Below are positions 1 to 8,293 of a DNA stretch of 63,039 nt, piece after piece. The position numbers were made by a program, and so were the translations under genes. The stretch's first letter is position 1, and each line of letters opens with the position of its first letter. The DNA is taken from contig JAUHVK010000026.1 of NCBI GenBank assembly GCA_030425145.1, positions 1-63,039 on the forward strand. Reading direction: 5' to 3'. The notes beneath the pieces were generated by a model. The model saw only the letters and a program-made list of their open reading frames with translations, had not been told where the DNA came from and ran no database searches. This DNA is from Alphaproteobacteria bacterium (lineage in GTDB: Bacteria; Pseudomonadota; Alphaproteobacteria; Rhodobacterales; Rhodobacteraceae).

Positions 1-337
1 TTTTGTTCAAGGAAGCCACACCATCGGCGACGGCGCTTCCTGCACGCCCGCCAAGTTTCGCTATTTCAGCGAATCGTCCGCCAAGATCCGCGGCGAAATC
101 GAATCCGCTGCCTGTCACAGCTTCCAGATCCTTTGGCGACCCGACGCCGGTCATCAACGCAAACGAAACCCCGCAACTTGCGTGCAGTGCCGCGCCCACG
201 CGAACGCCGCCGACCGTACAGGATACGGTGTTGTTCGCGTGATCCAAGTTGACGAACTGGAGGATATATCCGGCTTTTCCGTAAAGTACGGCGGCCCCGC
301 CACCAACAGCGATTCCAAGCCAAGTCTTGTTCAACAT
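1..337 (-). CDS. Hypothetical protein, truncated at the left window edge
   Basis: An open frame on the minus strand starts with ATG at 337 and runs off the window with no stop, so at least 112 residues are visible. The N-terminus is small-residue rich (starts MLNKTWLGIAVGGGAAVLYG), like a weak signal or membrane-inserted segment, followed by Ala/Gly-rich sequence with two cysteines. A weak purine-rich stretch (GAGTGG) lies upstream of the ATG. I do not recognise the family. The even codon use and lack of stops over 112 codons support a real gene more than the competing frames, which would need Arg/Pro-rich products. Confidence 0.6.
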   Translation of the reverse strand, partial: MLNKTWLGIAVGGGAAVLYGKAGYILQFVNLDHANNTVSCTVGGVRVGAALHASCGVSFALMTGVGSPKDLEAVTGSGFDFAADLGGRFAEIAKLGGRAGSAVADGVASLNK

Positions 338-482
338 AAATACCACTCAACAAACGAACATCAAAAATCAATTCGTGAGAGCGTAACGAGCGCGAGATAT
401 TGAGTCCAGAACGCATAATACGCGCGGGCAGATCGCAGCGCCACGGCAATTCATCTGGTCAAAACAACGATGTCTGGGAATT

Positions 483-558
<76 letters not shown>

Positions 559-623
559 GTATGCGCGTTCAATTACGCAAAGCCGGGGGCGGGATCAAGC
601 GTGATTCCGCCCCTTTGGCAGAA

Positions 624-941
624 TTAATCTTCGTCGTCGCCTGCGACGTCTGCGATGTCGTCCAGCGACACATTATCATCGTCATCGTCCTCGAGAACAT
701 CATCGTCTTCGAGATCGACATCGACATCATCATCTTCCAGAACATCGACATCATCGTCGTTGTCCATCTTGGCCTTGTTCTGGCGGTCTTCGGCATCGGC
801 CGCGATCATGCGGGTCTTGCCGTGGTCAATCTCGACCACTTCGCCGGTATACGGGCTGATGATCGGATTGGCGTTCAGGTCATAAAAGCGCTTGCCGGTG
901 GTCGGGCAAACACGTTTGACGCCCCATTCTTCCTTGGGCAT
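624..941 (-). CDS. FYDLN acid domain protein (TIGR02300 family)
   Basis: This 105-residue protein begins MPKEEWGVKRVCPTTGKRFY and contains the family signature FYDLN, followed by a conserved segment with PIISPYTGEVV. The second half (about residues 58-105) is almost entirely Asp/Glu with Val/Leu, as expected of the FYDLN_acid family (PF09538), which is found almost only in alphaproteobacteria and has no known function. The CP..G start of the conserved domain resembles half of a zinc ribbon, but a second cysteine pair is not visible. It lies just downstream of tRNA-Ala on the same strand. Family assignment is firm; role unknown. Confidence 0.92.
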   Translation of the reverse strand: MPKEEWGVKRVCPTTGKRFYDLNANPIISPYTGEVVEIDHGKTRMIAADAEDRQNKAKMDNDDDVDVLEDDDVDVDLEDDDVLEDDDDDNVSLDDIADVAGDDED

Positions 942-1045
942 GGGTCATCCCCTTTATTACGTGGTCATATCGACAATCTGCGCCAACTGCCATAACACCG
1001 AACCAGTGTCAAAGGCTTTAGGGCGCAGAGTTCATTGAGCGGCAT

Positions 1046-1738
1046 ATGGGCGTCACTAGCTTTCCCGGCAACCCCGGAATCCCACTAAAACTGCGCAAGA
1101 ACGCGCGGGCGCGGCGCATGACGCTGCGGATCTCGCGGGTGGACGGCGGCGTGACGCTCACTGTGCCGCGTGGTGTGTCGGAGCGCGAGGCTTTGGCCTT
1201 TGCCGCCGAGAAGCGGGATTGGGTTGTCGGACATCTGTCGAAACAGCCCCGCGTAGAGTACGTTGGGCCGGGCTGCCACCTTGAGCTCGGGGGGCAGCGT
1301 TTCGAAATTGTCCAAGGGTCGGTAAAGCGATTGTCGGTCACAGAAGGCCGTATTCACTTGCCTGAACCCGAAGAAAAAGGGCGCATTCATTTGCATGCCT
1401 GGGTGAAAGAGCAGGCGCGGGCTGCCCTGACGCGTGCTTCGGATCACTATTCGGAAAAACTCGGCCGCCGATACTCGCGCCTCACATTGCGAGACACTCG
1501 GTCCCGTTGGGGATCATGCTCGTCCGCAGGGGCGTTGATGTATTCTTGGCGGTTGATTCTCGCTCCGACCTCGGTGCTCAACTATGTGGCTGCGCATGAA
1601 GTGGCCCATTTAGAGGAAATGAACCACTCAGCCGATTTCTGGAATGTGGTGGACCGACTCTATGGTCCTCACAAGGATGCTCGGGCCTGGCTGCGGCATG
1701 AAGGCCCAAAGCTGCATCGCTACCGGTTTGACGCTTGA
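1046..1738 (+). CDS. YgjP/SprT-like zinc metallopeptidase (DUF45)
   Basis: This 230-residue protein has the zinc protease motif HEVAHLEEMNHSADFW near residue 180 (HExxH plus the downstream H), preceded by SRWGSCSSAGALMYSWRLI, the typical YgjP/DUF45 (PF01863) block. The N-terminal third is basic and probably an all-beta accessory region. Family members are predicted cytosolic, zinc-dependent peptidases; the physiological substrate is unknown. It is a single gene between a divergent FYDLN protein and a downstream GntR regulator 30 bases away. The ATG at 1046 gives the usual family length; another in-frame start would cut into the conserved N-terminus. Confidence 0.9.
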   Translation: MGVTSFPGNPGIPLKLRKNARARRMTLRISRVDGGVTLTVPRGVSEREALAFAAEKRDWVVGHLSKQPRVEYVGPGCHLELGGQRFEIVQGSVKRLSVTEGRIHLPEPEEKGRIHLHAWVKEQARAALTRASDHYSEKLGRRYSRLTLRDTRSRWGSCSSAGALMYSWRLILAPTSVLNYVAAHEVAHLEEMNHSADFWNVVDRLYGPHKDARAWLRHEGPKLHRYRFDA

Positions 1739-1768
1739 CCGCTTTCACAGCTGTGATCACAGTTCAGT

Positions 1769-2419
1769 ATGAGCGCACTGTCCCGAACCACGGAGCCGAC
1801 CCTCTCGGCACATGATCGCGTCTATCGCGGTTTGCGAAACAGAATCATGTTCGGCCAGATGTCACCCGGAGAGCAATTGACCCTGCGGGGTGTTGCGCGC
1901 GAGTTCGATGTTTCGATGACCCCAGCGCGAGAGGCATTCCAGCGGTTGGTCGCTGAAGGGGCGCTGTCGATGTCTGCGTCGGGTCGGGTGTCGACGCCGG
2001 AGCTGTCCAATGACCGGATCGAGGAGCTGGCCGCCCTGCGCGCTCTGATTGAGGTGGAACTGGCCAGCCGTGCCTTGCCGCGTGCGCATTTGGCACTGAT
2101 CGACCGATTGCAGGCGATCAATGGCGCGATCTCAGACGCGATTTCGAACCGGGATGCGTCGGGCTATATCCGCACAAACCTTGATTTTCACCGGACCTTA
2201 TATCTGCGGGCGCAAGCCCCGGCGATGCTGGCGATGGCCGAAACGGTCTGGTTGCAGCTTGGTCCGACCATGCGCGCACTATACGGACGCCTGCGCCGCA
2301 CCGAAGCGCCGCAATATCACAGACTGATCGTGGCCGCTCTGAAGGCCGGAGATGAACCCGGCCTCCGTTTGGCAGTTCGGTCAGACGTGACGCAAGGGCT
2401 GCGCTTACTGACCGGCTGA
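1769..2419 (+). CDS. GntR-family transcriptional regulator (FadR/FCD type)
   Basis: This 216-residue protein has an N-terminal winged helix (residues 12-75, with DRVYRGLRNRIMFGQMSPGEQL and the recognition-helix region VAREFDVSMTPAREAFQRL) and an all-helical C-terminal ligand domain of the FCD class (FADR subfamily). Members of this subfamily bind organic acids, often carboxylates coordinated by metal, and repress nearby catabolic genes. No catabolic operon is adjacent: the upstream gene is a metallopeptidase 30 bases away and the downstream gene converges, so the target is unclear. Confidence 0.9.
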   Translation: MSALSRTTEPTLSAHDRVYRGLRNRIMFGQMSPGEQLTLRGVAREFDVSMTPAREAFQRLVAEGALSMSASGRVSTPELSNDRIEELAALRALIEVELASRALPRAHLALIDRLQAINGAISDAISNRDASGYIRTNLDFHRTLYLRAQAPAMLAMAETVWLQLGPTMRALYGRLRRTEAPQYHRLIVAALKAGDEPGLRLAVRSDVTQGLRLLTG

Positions 2420-2427
2420 TTAAGCGA

Positions 2428-3267
2428 TCAATGGGCCATGAACACCGGAATTTCGCAGTTCTCGAGCATGTTTCGTGTCGCCCCGCCGAGGATCGCCTCG
2501 CGGAAGCGAGAGTGGCCATAAGCTCCCATCACGACCATGTCTGCGTTGATGTCCATCGCATGGCGGCGCATCACGTCGGAGACCCGAGGCATCGTCTTGG
2601 ACAAAACGTCGATTTCGACCTTAACTCCATGACGCGCGAGGAATTGAGACAATTGCCCACCCGGATCGGATCGTGTCGGCCCATGTTTCGGAGGATCGAT
2701 CACCACGATATGAGCGAATTGCGCATTGCTCAGGAAGGGCAGGGCGCTGCGCACTGCGCGCAATGCTTCGGCACTTTCGTTCCAACCGATGGCAATGCGC
2801 GTCGGAAGCTTCAGCTCGGGTCCGGAATCGGGCAGCACGACCACCGGCGACTGACCTTCAAACAATGCGCCTTCGACGACGGGCTCGAGCTCGATGCCGC
2901 GGTCCTCGCCATAGGGGCGGGGGACGATAGCAAGATCCGCAAATCGCGAATGTGACGCGACAAACCGGGCGACATCCGCCAATTGGCATACCGCTTCGGT
3001 TGCCCCCCAGCGCAAGCCAGATTGCTCTAGGAGTTTTTTCGAAGCGGCGGCTAAGGATGCCGCGTCTTCGCGCGCCTGATGCAGCGTCTCTTGCAAAACG
3101 GCAGCGTTCATTCCCGCGTAATAGTATCCGGTTTGCGTGCGATCCACGCCGATACACAAGACATCAAGATGGGCGTCCAGTGCGCCGGCCATGGCGATCG
3201 ACTTCGCGAGCGTCTCGTTCAGATGGGCGTGATCTGTGACCACGGCCAGGATCGATTTGAAAGACAT
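2428..3267 (-). CDS. Universal stress protein (tandem UspA fold)
   Basis: The product is 279 residues starting MSFKSILAVVTDHAHLN. The ATG at 3267 is chosen because GGGAG precedes it by four bases; an in-frame extension to 3354 lacks family sequence. Length fits two Usp domains, and the second ends with the ATP-binding signature MGAYGHSRFREAILGGATRN. It is divergent from ccoN, and FNR-type box TTGACACCCGTCAA lies 60 bases upstream. A dimer centred at -41.5 would place transcription start near 3293, giving a 26-base leader, so anaerobic induction together with the cbb3 oxidase is inferred. The exact function is unknown. Confidence 0.9.
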   Translation of the reverse strand: MSFKSILAVVTDHAHLNETLAKSIAMAGALDAHLDVLCIGVDRTQTGYYYAGMNAAVLQETLHQAREDAASLAAASKKLLEQSGLRWGATEAVCQLADVARFVASHSRFADLAIVPRPYGEDRGIELEPVVEGALFEGQSPVVVLPDSGPELKLPTRIAIGWNESAEALRAVRSALPFLSNAQFAHIVVIDPPKHGPTRSDPGGQLSQFLARHGVKVEIDVLSKTMPRVSDVMRRHAMDINADMVVMGAYGHSRFREAILGGATRNMLENCEIPVFMAH

Positions 3268-3327
3268 GAGTAACTCCCTTGGATGAATTCCCTGACACCA
3301 CCATCCGCCGAAGTCGGGTGATGCGCT

Positions 3328-3341
3328 TTGACACCCGTCAA
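3328..3341. promoter_or_regulatory. FNR/FnrL-type box (usp side)
   Basis: TTGAC-ACCC-GTCAA is a perfect inverted repeat matching the FNR consensus TTGAT-N4-ATCAA in eight of ten positions. Its spacing suits class II activation of the divergent universal stress gene. Confidence 0.75.
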
Positions 3342-3359
3342 ATAAGACCCGCAATTCTA

Positions 3360-3373
3360 TTGATGCAGATCAA
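3360..3373. promoter_or_regulatory. FNR/FnrL box (ccoN side)
   Basis: TTGAT-GCAG-ATCAA is a perfect match to the FNR consensus. With the dimer centred at -41.5, transcription would start near 3408, leaving a leader of about 59 bases before ccoN. FnrL control of ccoNOQP is established in Rhodobacter. Confidence 0.88.
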
Positions 3374-3466
3374 GGATACGCAAAGCCAAGTTTCGCATTA
3401 AGGGCCCAGTCTGAAAACCGCCTGCGCGGCAGCCGAATCGTGCGGGTAAGACGAAGGGACAAAAAA

Positions 3467-5077
3467 ATGTTGAACTATATCAAGCTGATCGCGCTTGGTT
3501 TGATCACGCTTTTCGCGATGATCGCAGCAAGCTACGCGCGCGATTTGGCCTATCAGGTTCACGCCATCATAATCATGGCGGTTTCTGCCGGGCTCTTCCT
3601 CTGGACGCTGCGGAACACCGATGAACCGGTTCCCGCGGCCGTTCTCGAAACAAGTTACATGGACGGTGTGGTCCGCTACGGCGTGATTGCAACGGCGTTC
3701 TGGGGTGTGGTCGGGTTCCTTGCGGGGACCTTTATCGCGTTTCAGCTGGCGTTTCCGGTGCTCAACTTCGATTGGGCGCAAGGTTACATGAATTTCGGGC
3801 GGTTGCGTCCGCTGCACACCTCTGCGGTGATTTTCGCGTTTGGCGGCAACGCCTTGATCGCGACATCGTTCTACATTGTGCAGCGCACCAGTGCCGCTCG
3901 CCTGTGGGGGGGCAACCTCGGCTGGTTCGTCTTCTGGGGGTACAACCTGTTCATCGTTCTGGCTGCGACCGGTTACCTGCTGGGGGCGACCCAGTCCAAG
4001 GAATACGCAGAGCCGGAATGGTATGTTGATCTTTGGCTGACCATCGTCTGGCTGGCCTATCTGGCGGTTTTCCTCGGCACTATCATCAAGCGTAAAGAGC
4101 CTCATATTTATGTGGCCAACTGGTTCTTCCTGTCCTTCATCATTACTGTTGCGATGCTTCACGTCTTCAACAACCTGAGTATCCCGGTCTCGATCTTCGG
4201 CTCTAAGTCAGTTCAGGTTTTTGCGGGCGTTCAAGACGCAATGGTTCAGTGGTGGTACGGCCACAACGCGGTGGGCTTCTTCCTGACCGCCGGCTTCCTC
4301 GGCATGATGTACTACTTCGTGCCGAAGCAGGCGGAACGTCCTGTCTTCAGCTATAAACTGTCGATCATCCACTTCTGGGCTCTGATCTTCCTTTATATCT
4401 GGGCTGGTCCGCACCACCTGCACTACACCGCTCTGCCGGATTGGGCTTCGACCCTCGGTATGGTGTTCTCGATCGTTCTGTGGATGCCCAGCTGGGGCGG
4501 CATGATCAACGGTCTGATGACGCTCTCGGGCGCATGGGACAAGCTGCGCACCGACCCGGTCATCCGGATGATGGTGATCTCGCTCGGCTTCTACGGCATG
4601 TCGACCTTCGAAGGCCCGATGATGTCGATCCGCGCGGTGAACTCGCTGTCGCACTATACAGACTGGACCATCGGTCACGTGCACTCTGGCGCGCTTGGCT
4701 GGAACGGCATGATCACCTTCGGTGCTCTGTACTTCCTCGTGCCCAAGCTCTGGAACCGCGAGCGGCTCTACAGCCTGAGCATGGTCAGCTGGCACTTCTG
4801 GCTCGCCACCATCGGCATCATCCTCTACGCGGCCTCGATGTGGGTCACCGGGATCATGGAAGGCCTGATGTGGCGTGAAGTCGACGCAAACGGGTTCCTC
4901 GTGAACAGCTTTGCCGACACCGTGAGCGCCAAGTTCCCGATGTACGTCGTGCGTGCTCTGGGTGGTGTGATGTACGTCGCCGGTGCCCTGATCATGTGCT
5001 ACAACCTGTGGATGACTGTGAAGCGCAGCCCGGCAAAAGACGCCGCGGCCTCGCCCGCAGCTGTCGCGGCCGAATAA
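3467..5077 (+). CDS. ccoN: cbb3-type cytochrome c oxidase subunit I (CcoN)
   Basis: This is the 536-residue catalytic heme-copper subunit, which carries the low-spin heme b and the heme b3-CuB site that reduces oxygen to water in the inner membrane. About 12-14 hydrophobic helices are visible, with conserved histidine blocks such as [55 protein letters not shown] and [12 protein letters not shown]. The start [15 protein letters not shown] at 3467 is preferred over 3440 because AAGGGA lies nine bases upstream and it matches the family N-terminus. It is first in ccoNOQP, 13 bases before ccoO, and lies behind an FNR box. Confidence 0.98.
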   Translation: MLNYIKLIALGLITLFAMIAASYARDLAYQVHAIIIMAVSAGLFLWTLRNTDEPVPAAVLETSYMDGVVRYGVIATAFWGVVGFLAGTFIAFQLAFPVLNFDWAQGYMNFGRLRPLHTSAVIFAFGGNALIATSFYIVQRTSAARLWGGNLGWFVFWGYNLFIVLAATGYLLGATQSKEYAEPEWYVDLWLTIVWLAYLAVFLGTIIKRKEPHIYVANWFFLSFIITVAMLHVFNNLSIPVSIFGSKSVQVFAGVQDAMVQWWYGHNAVGFFLTAGFLGMMYYFVPKQAERPVFSYKLSIIHFWALIFLYIWAGPHHLHYTALPDWASTLGMVFSIVLWMPSWGGMINGLMTLSGAWDKLRTDPVIRMMVISLGFYGMSTFEGPMMSIRAVNSLSHYTDWTIGHVHSGALGWNGMITFGALYFLVPKLWNRERLYSLSMVSWHFWLATIGIILYAASMWVTGIMEGLMWREVDANGFLVNSFADTVSAKFPMYVVRALGGVMYVAGALIMCYNLWMTVKRSPAKDAAASPAAVAAE

Positions 5078-5090
5078 GGAGGCTTGGACA

Positions 5091-5819
5091 ATGGGTATTC
5101 TTGACAAGCATAAGGTACTTGAAACCAACGCGACGCTGTTGCTGATCTGCAGCTTCCTGGTCGTGACCATCGGCGGACTGGTGCAGATCGTGCCGCTCTT
5201 CTACCTCGAAAACACCATCGAAGAGGTCGAGGGCATGCGCCCCTACACACCTCTCGAACTGGCGGGTCGGGACGTCTATCTGCGCGAGGGCTGCTATGTC
5301 TGCCACAGCCAGATGATCCGTCCGATGCGTGACGAGGTCGAACGCTATGGCCACTACAGCCTCGCGGCAGAGTCGATGTACGACCACCCGTTCCAGTGGG
5401 GCTCCAAGCGGACCGGGCCTGACCTGGCCCGTGTCGGCGGTCGTTACTCGGATGACTGGCATGTCGACCACCTGCGTGACCCGCAGTCGGTTGTGCCGGA
5501 ATCGGTGATGCCGAAATATGGTTACCTCGAAGCGACACTGCTGGAAGGCGAGCATATTGGCGAACTGATGGCGACCAACGCTTTCGTCGGTGTTCCGTAC
5601 ACCAGCGAGATGATCGAAGCCGCAACCCAGGACTTCCGCGCACAGGCGGATCCGGACCGTGACTACGATGGTCTGCTCGAGCGCTACGGGGAAACCGTCA
5701 ACGTGCGTAACTTCGATGGTCAGCCGGGTGTGTCGGAAGCCGATGCTCTGATCGCCTATCTGCAAATGCTGGGTACATTGGTCGATTTCTCGACCTTCAC
5801 GCCTGATGCAAGCCGGTAA
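5091..5819 (+). CDS. ccoO: cbb3 oxidase monoheme cytochrome c subunit (CcoO)
   Basis: This 242-residue protein has one N-terminal membrane helix (about residues 15-35) and a periplasmic cytochrome c domain with heme motif [12 protein letters not shown] near residue 65. A methionine-containing stretch further on ([11 protein letters not shown]) supplies the likely axial Met. It passes electrons from CcoP to CcoN. A ribosome site (AAGGAGG) precedes the ATG. Confidence 0.98.
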   Translation: MGILDKHKVLETNATLLLICSFLVVTIGGLVQIVPLFYLENTIEEVEGMRPYTPLELAGRDVYLREGCYVCHSQMIRPMRDEVERYGHYSLAAESMYDHPFQWGSKRTGPDLARVGGRYSDDWHVDHLRDPQSVVPESVMPKYGYLEATLLEGEHIGELMATNAFVGVPYTSEMIEAATQDFRAQADPDRDYDGLLERYGETVNVRNFDGQPGVSEADALIAYLQMLGTLVDFSTFTPDASR

Positions 5820-5830
5820 GGAGAACGATC

Positions 5831-6016
5831 ATGGAAACATATTCGTTACTCCGTGAATTTGCAGACAGCTGGATGCTTCTGGTGCTGTTCACGTTCTTTG
5901 TCGGGGTGATCCTCTGGGCCATCCGCCCCGGCAGCAACAAGACACACCGTGAAACGGCCAGCATCCCGTTCCGCAATGAAGACAAACCCGCCGCATCCAA
6001 GGAGGCGAGGACATGA
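5831..6016 (+). CDS. ccoQ: cbb3 oxidase small subunit (CcoQ/FixQ)
   Basis: This 61-residue protein starts [14 protein letters not shown] and has a single membrane helix (about residues 15-34, [20 protein letters not shown]) and a short polar tail. Size, topology and position between ccoO and ccoP are diagnostic. CcoQ stabilises the oxidase complex. Its last bases overlap the ccoP start by four (ATGA), suggesting translational coupling. Confidence 0.95.
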   Translation: METYSLLREFADSWMLLVLFTFFVGVILWAIRPGSNKTHRETASIPFRNEDKPAASKEART

Positions 6017-6885
6017 GTAAAAAGCAAGACGACGATCTTGATTACGAAACCACCGGTCACGAGTGGGACGGGATCAAGGAATACAACAAGCCCCTGCCGC
6101 GCTGGTGGCTGTGGACCTTCTACGCAACCATCGTCTGGGGTGTACTCTACACGATCGCCTATCCTGCATGGCCGGGTATCAAGGACGCCACACCGGGTCT
6201 CCTAGGGTTCTCGACACGGGCGCAGGTCGCAGAAGACATCGCCCGGTTCGAAGATGCCAACTCTGGCATCAACGCACAGTTGGCGTCTGTTGAGCTGACC
6301 GAGATCGCGCAGGATGCGGATCTCAACCAGTTCGCGCAGAACGCAGGTGCCGCGGTGTTCCGCACATGGTGCGCGCAGTGCCACGGATCGGGTGCCGCCG
6401 GTGCCAAGGGGTATCCGAACCTGCTGGACGATGACTGGCTCTGGGGCGGTGACATCGAGGCAATCCACGCTACGATTTCCCACGGTATCCGCAACGAGGA
6501 AGATCCGGACGCTCGTTATTCCGAGATGCCAGCCTTTGGCGAGTTGCTTGCCGAGGAAGAGATCAGCCAGGTGGTCAACTACGTGATGTCGCTCTCGGGT
6601 GAACCGCAGGACGCGTCTTTGGTGGCCGCTGGTGAGACCGTATTCCTCGACAACTGTGCCGCATGTCACATGGACGAGGGCACAGGCGACCGTTGGCAAG
6701 GTGCGCCGAACCTGACGGATGCGATCTGGCTCTATGGGGGGGATTACGAGACCCTGACAGAGACCGTGACCTACTCGCGCTATGGCGTGATGCCGCCGTG
6801 GACGGATCGTCTGAGCGAAGCCGAAATCCGCGCTGTGGCCACCTATGTGCATGGTCTGGGCGGGGGCGAAGCCGCGGTTGAATAA
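6013..6885 (+). CDS. ccoP: cbb3 oxidase diheme cytochrome c subunit (CcoP)
   Basis: This 290-residue protein has the family N-terminal block ([17 protein letters not shown]), one membrane helix (about 34-55), then two cytochrome c domains with heme motifs [11 protein letters not shown] and [11 protein letters not shown]. It accepts electrons from soluble or membrane cytochrome c and hands them to CcoO. It ends the ccoNOQP operon, with two strong hairpins directly downstream. Confidence 0.98.
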   Translation: MSKKQDDDLDYETTGHEWDGIKEYNKPLPRWWLWTFYATIVWGVLYTIAYPAWPGIKDATPGLLGFSTRAQVAEDIARFEDANSGINAQLASVELTEIAQDADLNQFAQNAGAAVFRTWCAQCHGSGAAGAKGYPNLLDDDWLWGGDIEAIHATISHGIRNEEDPDARYSEMPAFGELLAEEEISQVVNYVMSLSGEPQDASLVAAGETVFLDNCAACHMDEGTGDRWQGAPNLTDAIWLYGGDYETLTETVTYSRYGVMPPWTDRLSEAEIRAVATYVHGLGGGEAAVE

Positions 6886-6894
6886 CACCTGATA

Positions 6895-6973
6895 CCGTCT
6901 GGCCTTCGGGCCAGACGGGAAAGCGCCGATGCCTCTTCCTGTTCGCGCGTTTCGAGGCATCGGCGCTTAATAT
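6895..6973 (+). terminator. Tandem hairpin terminator after ccoP
   Basis: Hairpin 1 (6895-6918) is a 10-bp GC-rich stem closed by a TTCG tetraloop. Hairpin 2 has a perfect 15-bp stem (6921-6935 with 6954-6968) and an 18-base loop, followed by AATATTTTT. The second looks like a rho-independent terminator; the first may protect the transcript 3' end. Confidence 0.88.
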
Positions 6974-7079
6974 TTTTCGGCTCATTGCCATCTTCGACCG
7001 CGCCACGGCCATCGCCGGGCGCGGTTTTTGTTTGGCGGATCATGCCAAATCCGGGGTGGCAGATAGATGACCGGGTCCA

Positions 7080-7220
7080 TCACCGCCAATCCTCCCACCT
7101 TTTCGGCGCGGATTGACCGCGCAGGCCTTCGCGATACCAGGATGACGGGATCGTCGGCTGGTAGCGGGTCGGGGATACGCCACTGGCGCGAAAGAAGGTT
7201 TTTGCAAACGTGCTGAACAT
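7080..7220 (-). CDS. Small uncharacterised protein, 46 residues
   Basis: This short gene starts MFSTFAKTFFRASGVSPTRY at 7220 and ends EDWR. The start is decided by a near-perfect ribosome site (AGGAGA, five bases before the ATG); longer in-frame extensions have none. The product has an amphipathic aromatic N-terminus and a basic, Trp/Arg-rich tail with no membrane span. It is divergent from the LysR gene, 98 bases apart, so it may be that regulator's target. I do not recognise the family. Confidence 0.6.
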   Translation of the reverse strand: MFSTFAKTFFRASGVSPTRYQPTIPSSWYREGLRGQSAPKRWEDWR

Positions 7221-7318
7221 GTCGGTCTCCTGTGATCGCTGTGCTCCTGCACTCATACTTGCGTTTTGACGCTGCAAATGCGACTCAAGGATAAATTCAA
7301 CGTGTAAGGTGAATTTAC

Positions 7319-8197
7319 ATGATTGATTGGTCTCGGTTGCCTTCACTTTCGGCTCTTCGGGCCTTTTGTGCCTACGTGCAAACAGGGTCCGTGACCGTTG
7401 CCGGGTCCGCGCTGAATGTCAGCCACGCTGCGATTTCCCAACAATTGCGCAGTCTTGAGACCCATCTGGGCACGCCGCTTTTTGATCGGACAAGCAGGGC
7501 GCTGGAGTTGACAGATGACGGCCGCGACCTTGCCCGCGCGTTAGAAGATGGGTTCAGCAGGATCTCCAGCGGAGTCGAGGCTCTTACAAATGCCGATGCG
7601 CAGCGCCCCTTGAACGTGGGCTGCACACCGACTTTCGCCAGCGCGTGGCTGATGCCCCGTTTGGCCGGGTTTCAGGTCGAACATCCCGGCATCGACATGA
7701 TCGTCACCCCCAGCCCGATGTTGACCGACCCGTCGCCTGGCGGCATCGACGTGGCAATCCGGTATGGCACCGGGGGGTGGCCCGGTCTGGACAGCGAACG
7801 CCTTTTGCCATCGCCGTTGGTGGTGATCGGTGCGCCATCGCTTTTCAAGGGCTCAATCCCGTCAGAGCCGCGCGATCTGATCGCGTATCCTTGGCTTGAG
7901 GAACTGGGAACGTCCGAATCCTCGGCTTGGCTGACCCAGCATGGGCTGTCGAATGCAAAGGTTTTGTCGCGCACTCATGTGCCCGGCAACCTGATGCTCG
8001 ATGGCGCGCGGAACGGGCAGGGGGTGGCTGTTTCCACACGAATCGCTGTGGCAGAAGACCTTGCCGCCGGTCGCCTGATCGCTGTTTTCGAAGACCGTTT
8101 GGATGCCGGTTACAACCTCGTTACGCGGCCCGGTGTTCAGCGTGCTCCGCTTAAGGCGTTTTTGCGTTGGATACGTAGGGAAGCGGGAAAAACCTGA
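7319..8197 (+). CDS. LysR-family transcriptional regulator (GcvA-like)
   Basis: This 292-residue protein has an N-terminal winged helix-turn-helix (LPSLSALRAFCAYVQTGSVT, then VSHAAISQQLRSLETHLGTP) and a C-terminal periplasmic-binding-type effector domain. Sequence style (WSRLPSLSALRAF, FDRTSRALELTDDG) is that of the GcvA/AmpR-like subgroup. It sits between the two cco operons on the same strand but shows no functional link to respiration. The divergent 46-residue gene is the obvious candidate target. Confidence 0.92.
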   Translation: MIDWSRLPSLSALRAFCAYVQTGSVTVAGSALNVSHAAISQQLRSLETHLGTPLFDRTSRALELTDDGRDLARALEDGFSRISSGVEALTNADAQRPLNVGCTPTFASAWLMPRLAGFQVEHPGIDMIVTPSPMLTDPSPGGIDVAIRYGTGGWPGLDSERLLPSPLVVIGAPSLFKGSIPSEPRDLIAYPWLEELGTSESSAWLTQHGLSNAKVLSRTHVPGNLMLDGARNGQGVAVSTRIAVAEDLAAGRLIAVFEDRLDAGYNLVTRPGVQRAPLKAFLRWIRREAGKT

Positions 8198-8213
8198 ATT
8201 AAAGATACAGTAT

Positions 8214-8227
8214 TTGATGCAAGTCAA
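8214..8227. promoter_or_regulatory. FNR/FnrL box upstream of ccoG
   Basis: TTGAT-GCAA-GTCAA matches the FNR consensus in nine of ten positions. Class II placement predicts transcription start near 8262, about 32 bases before the ccoG start. Confidence 0.82.
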
Positions 8228-8293
8228 AGTCTATCGCGGGCACCCCTGAGAAAAGACGATCAAGCCAATCCGTCTTTGGGAGCCTATTCTCTC

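Noticed and set aside
561-995. 144-codon plus-strand frame rich in Ile/Val
   Set aside because: Antisense image of the acidic Asp/Glu tail of the FYDLN protein.
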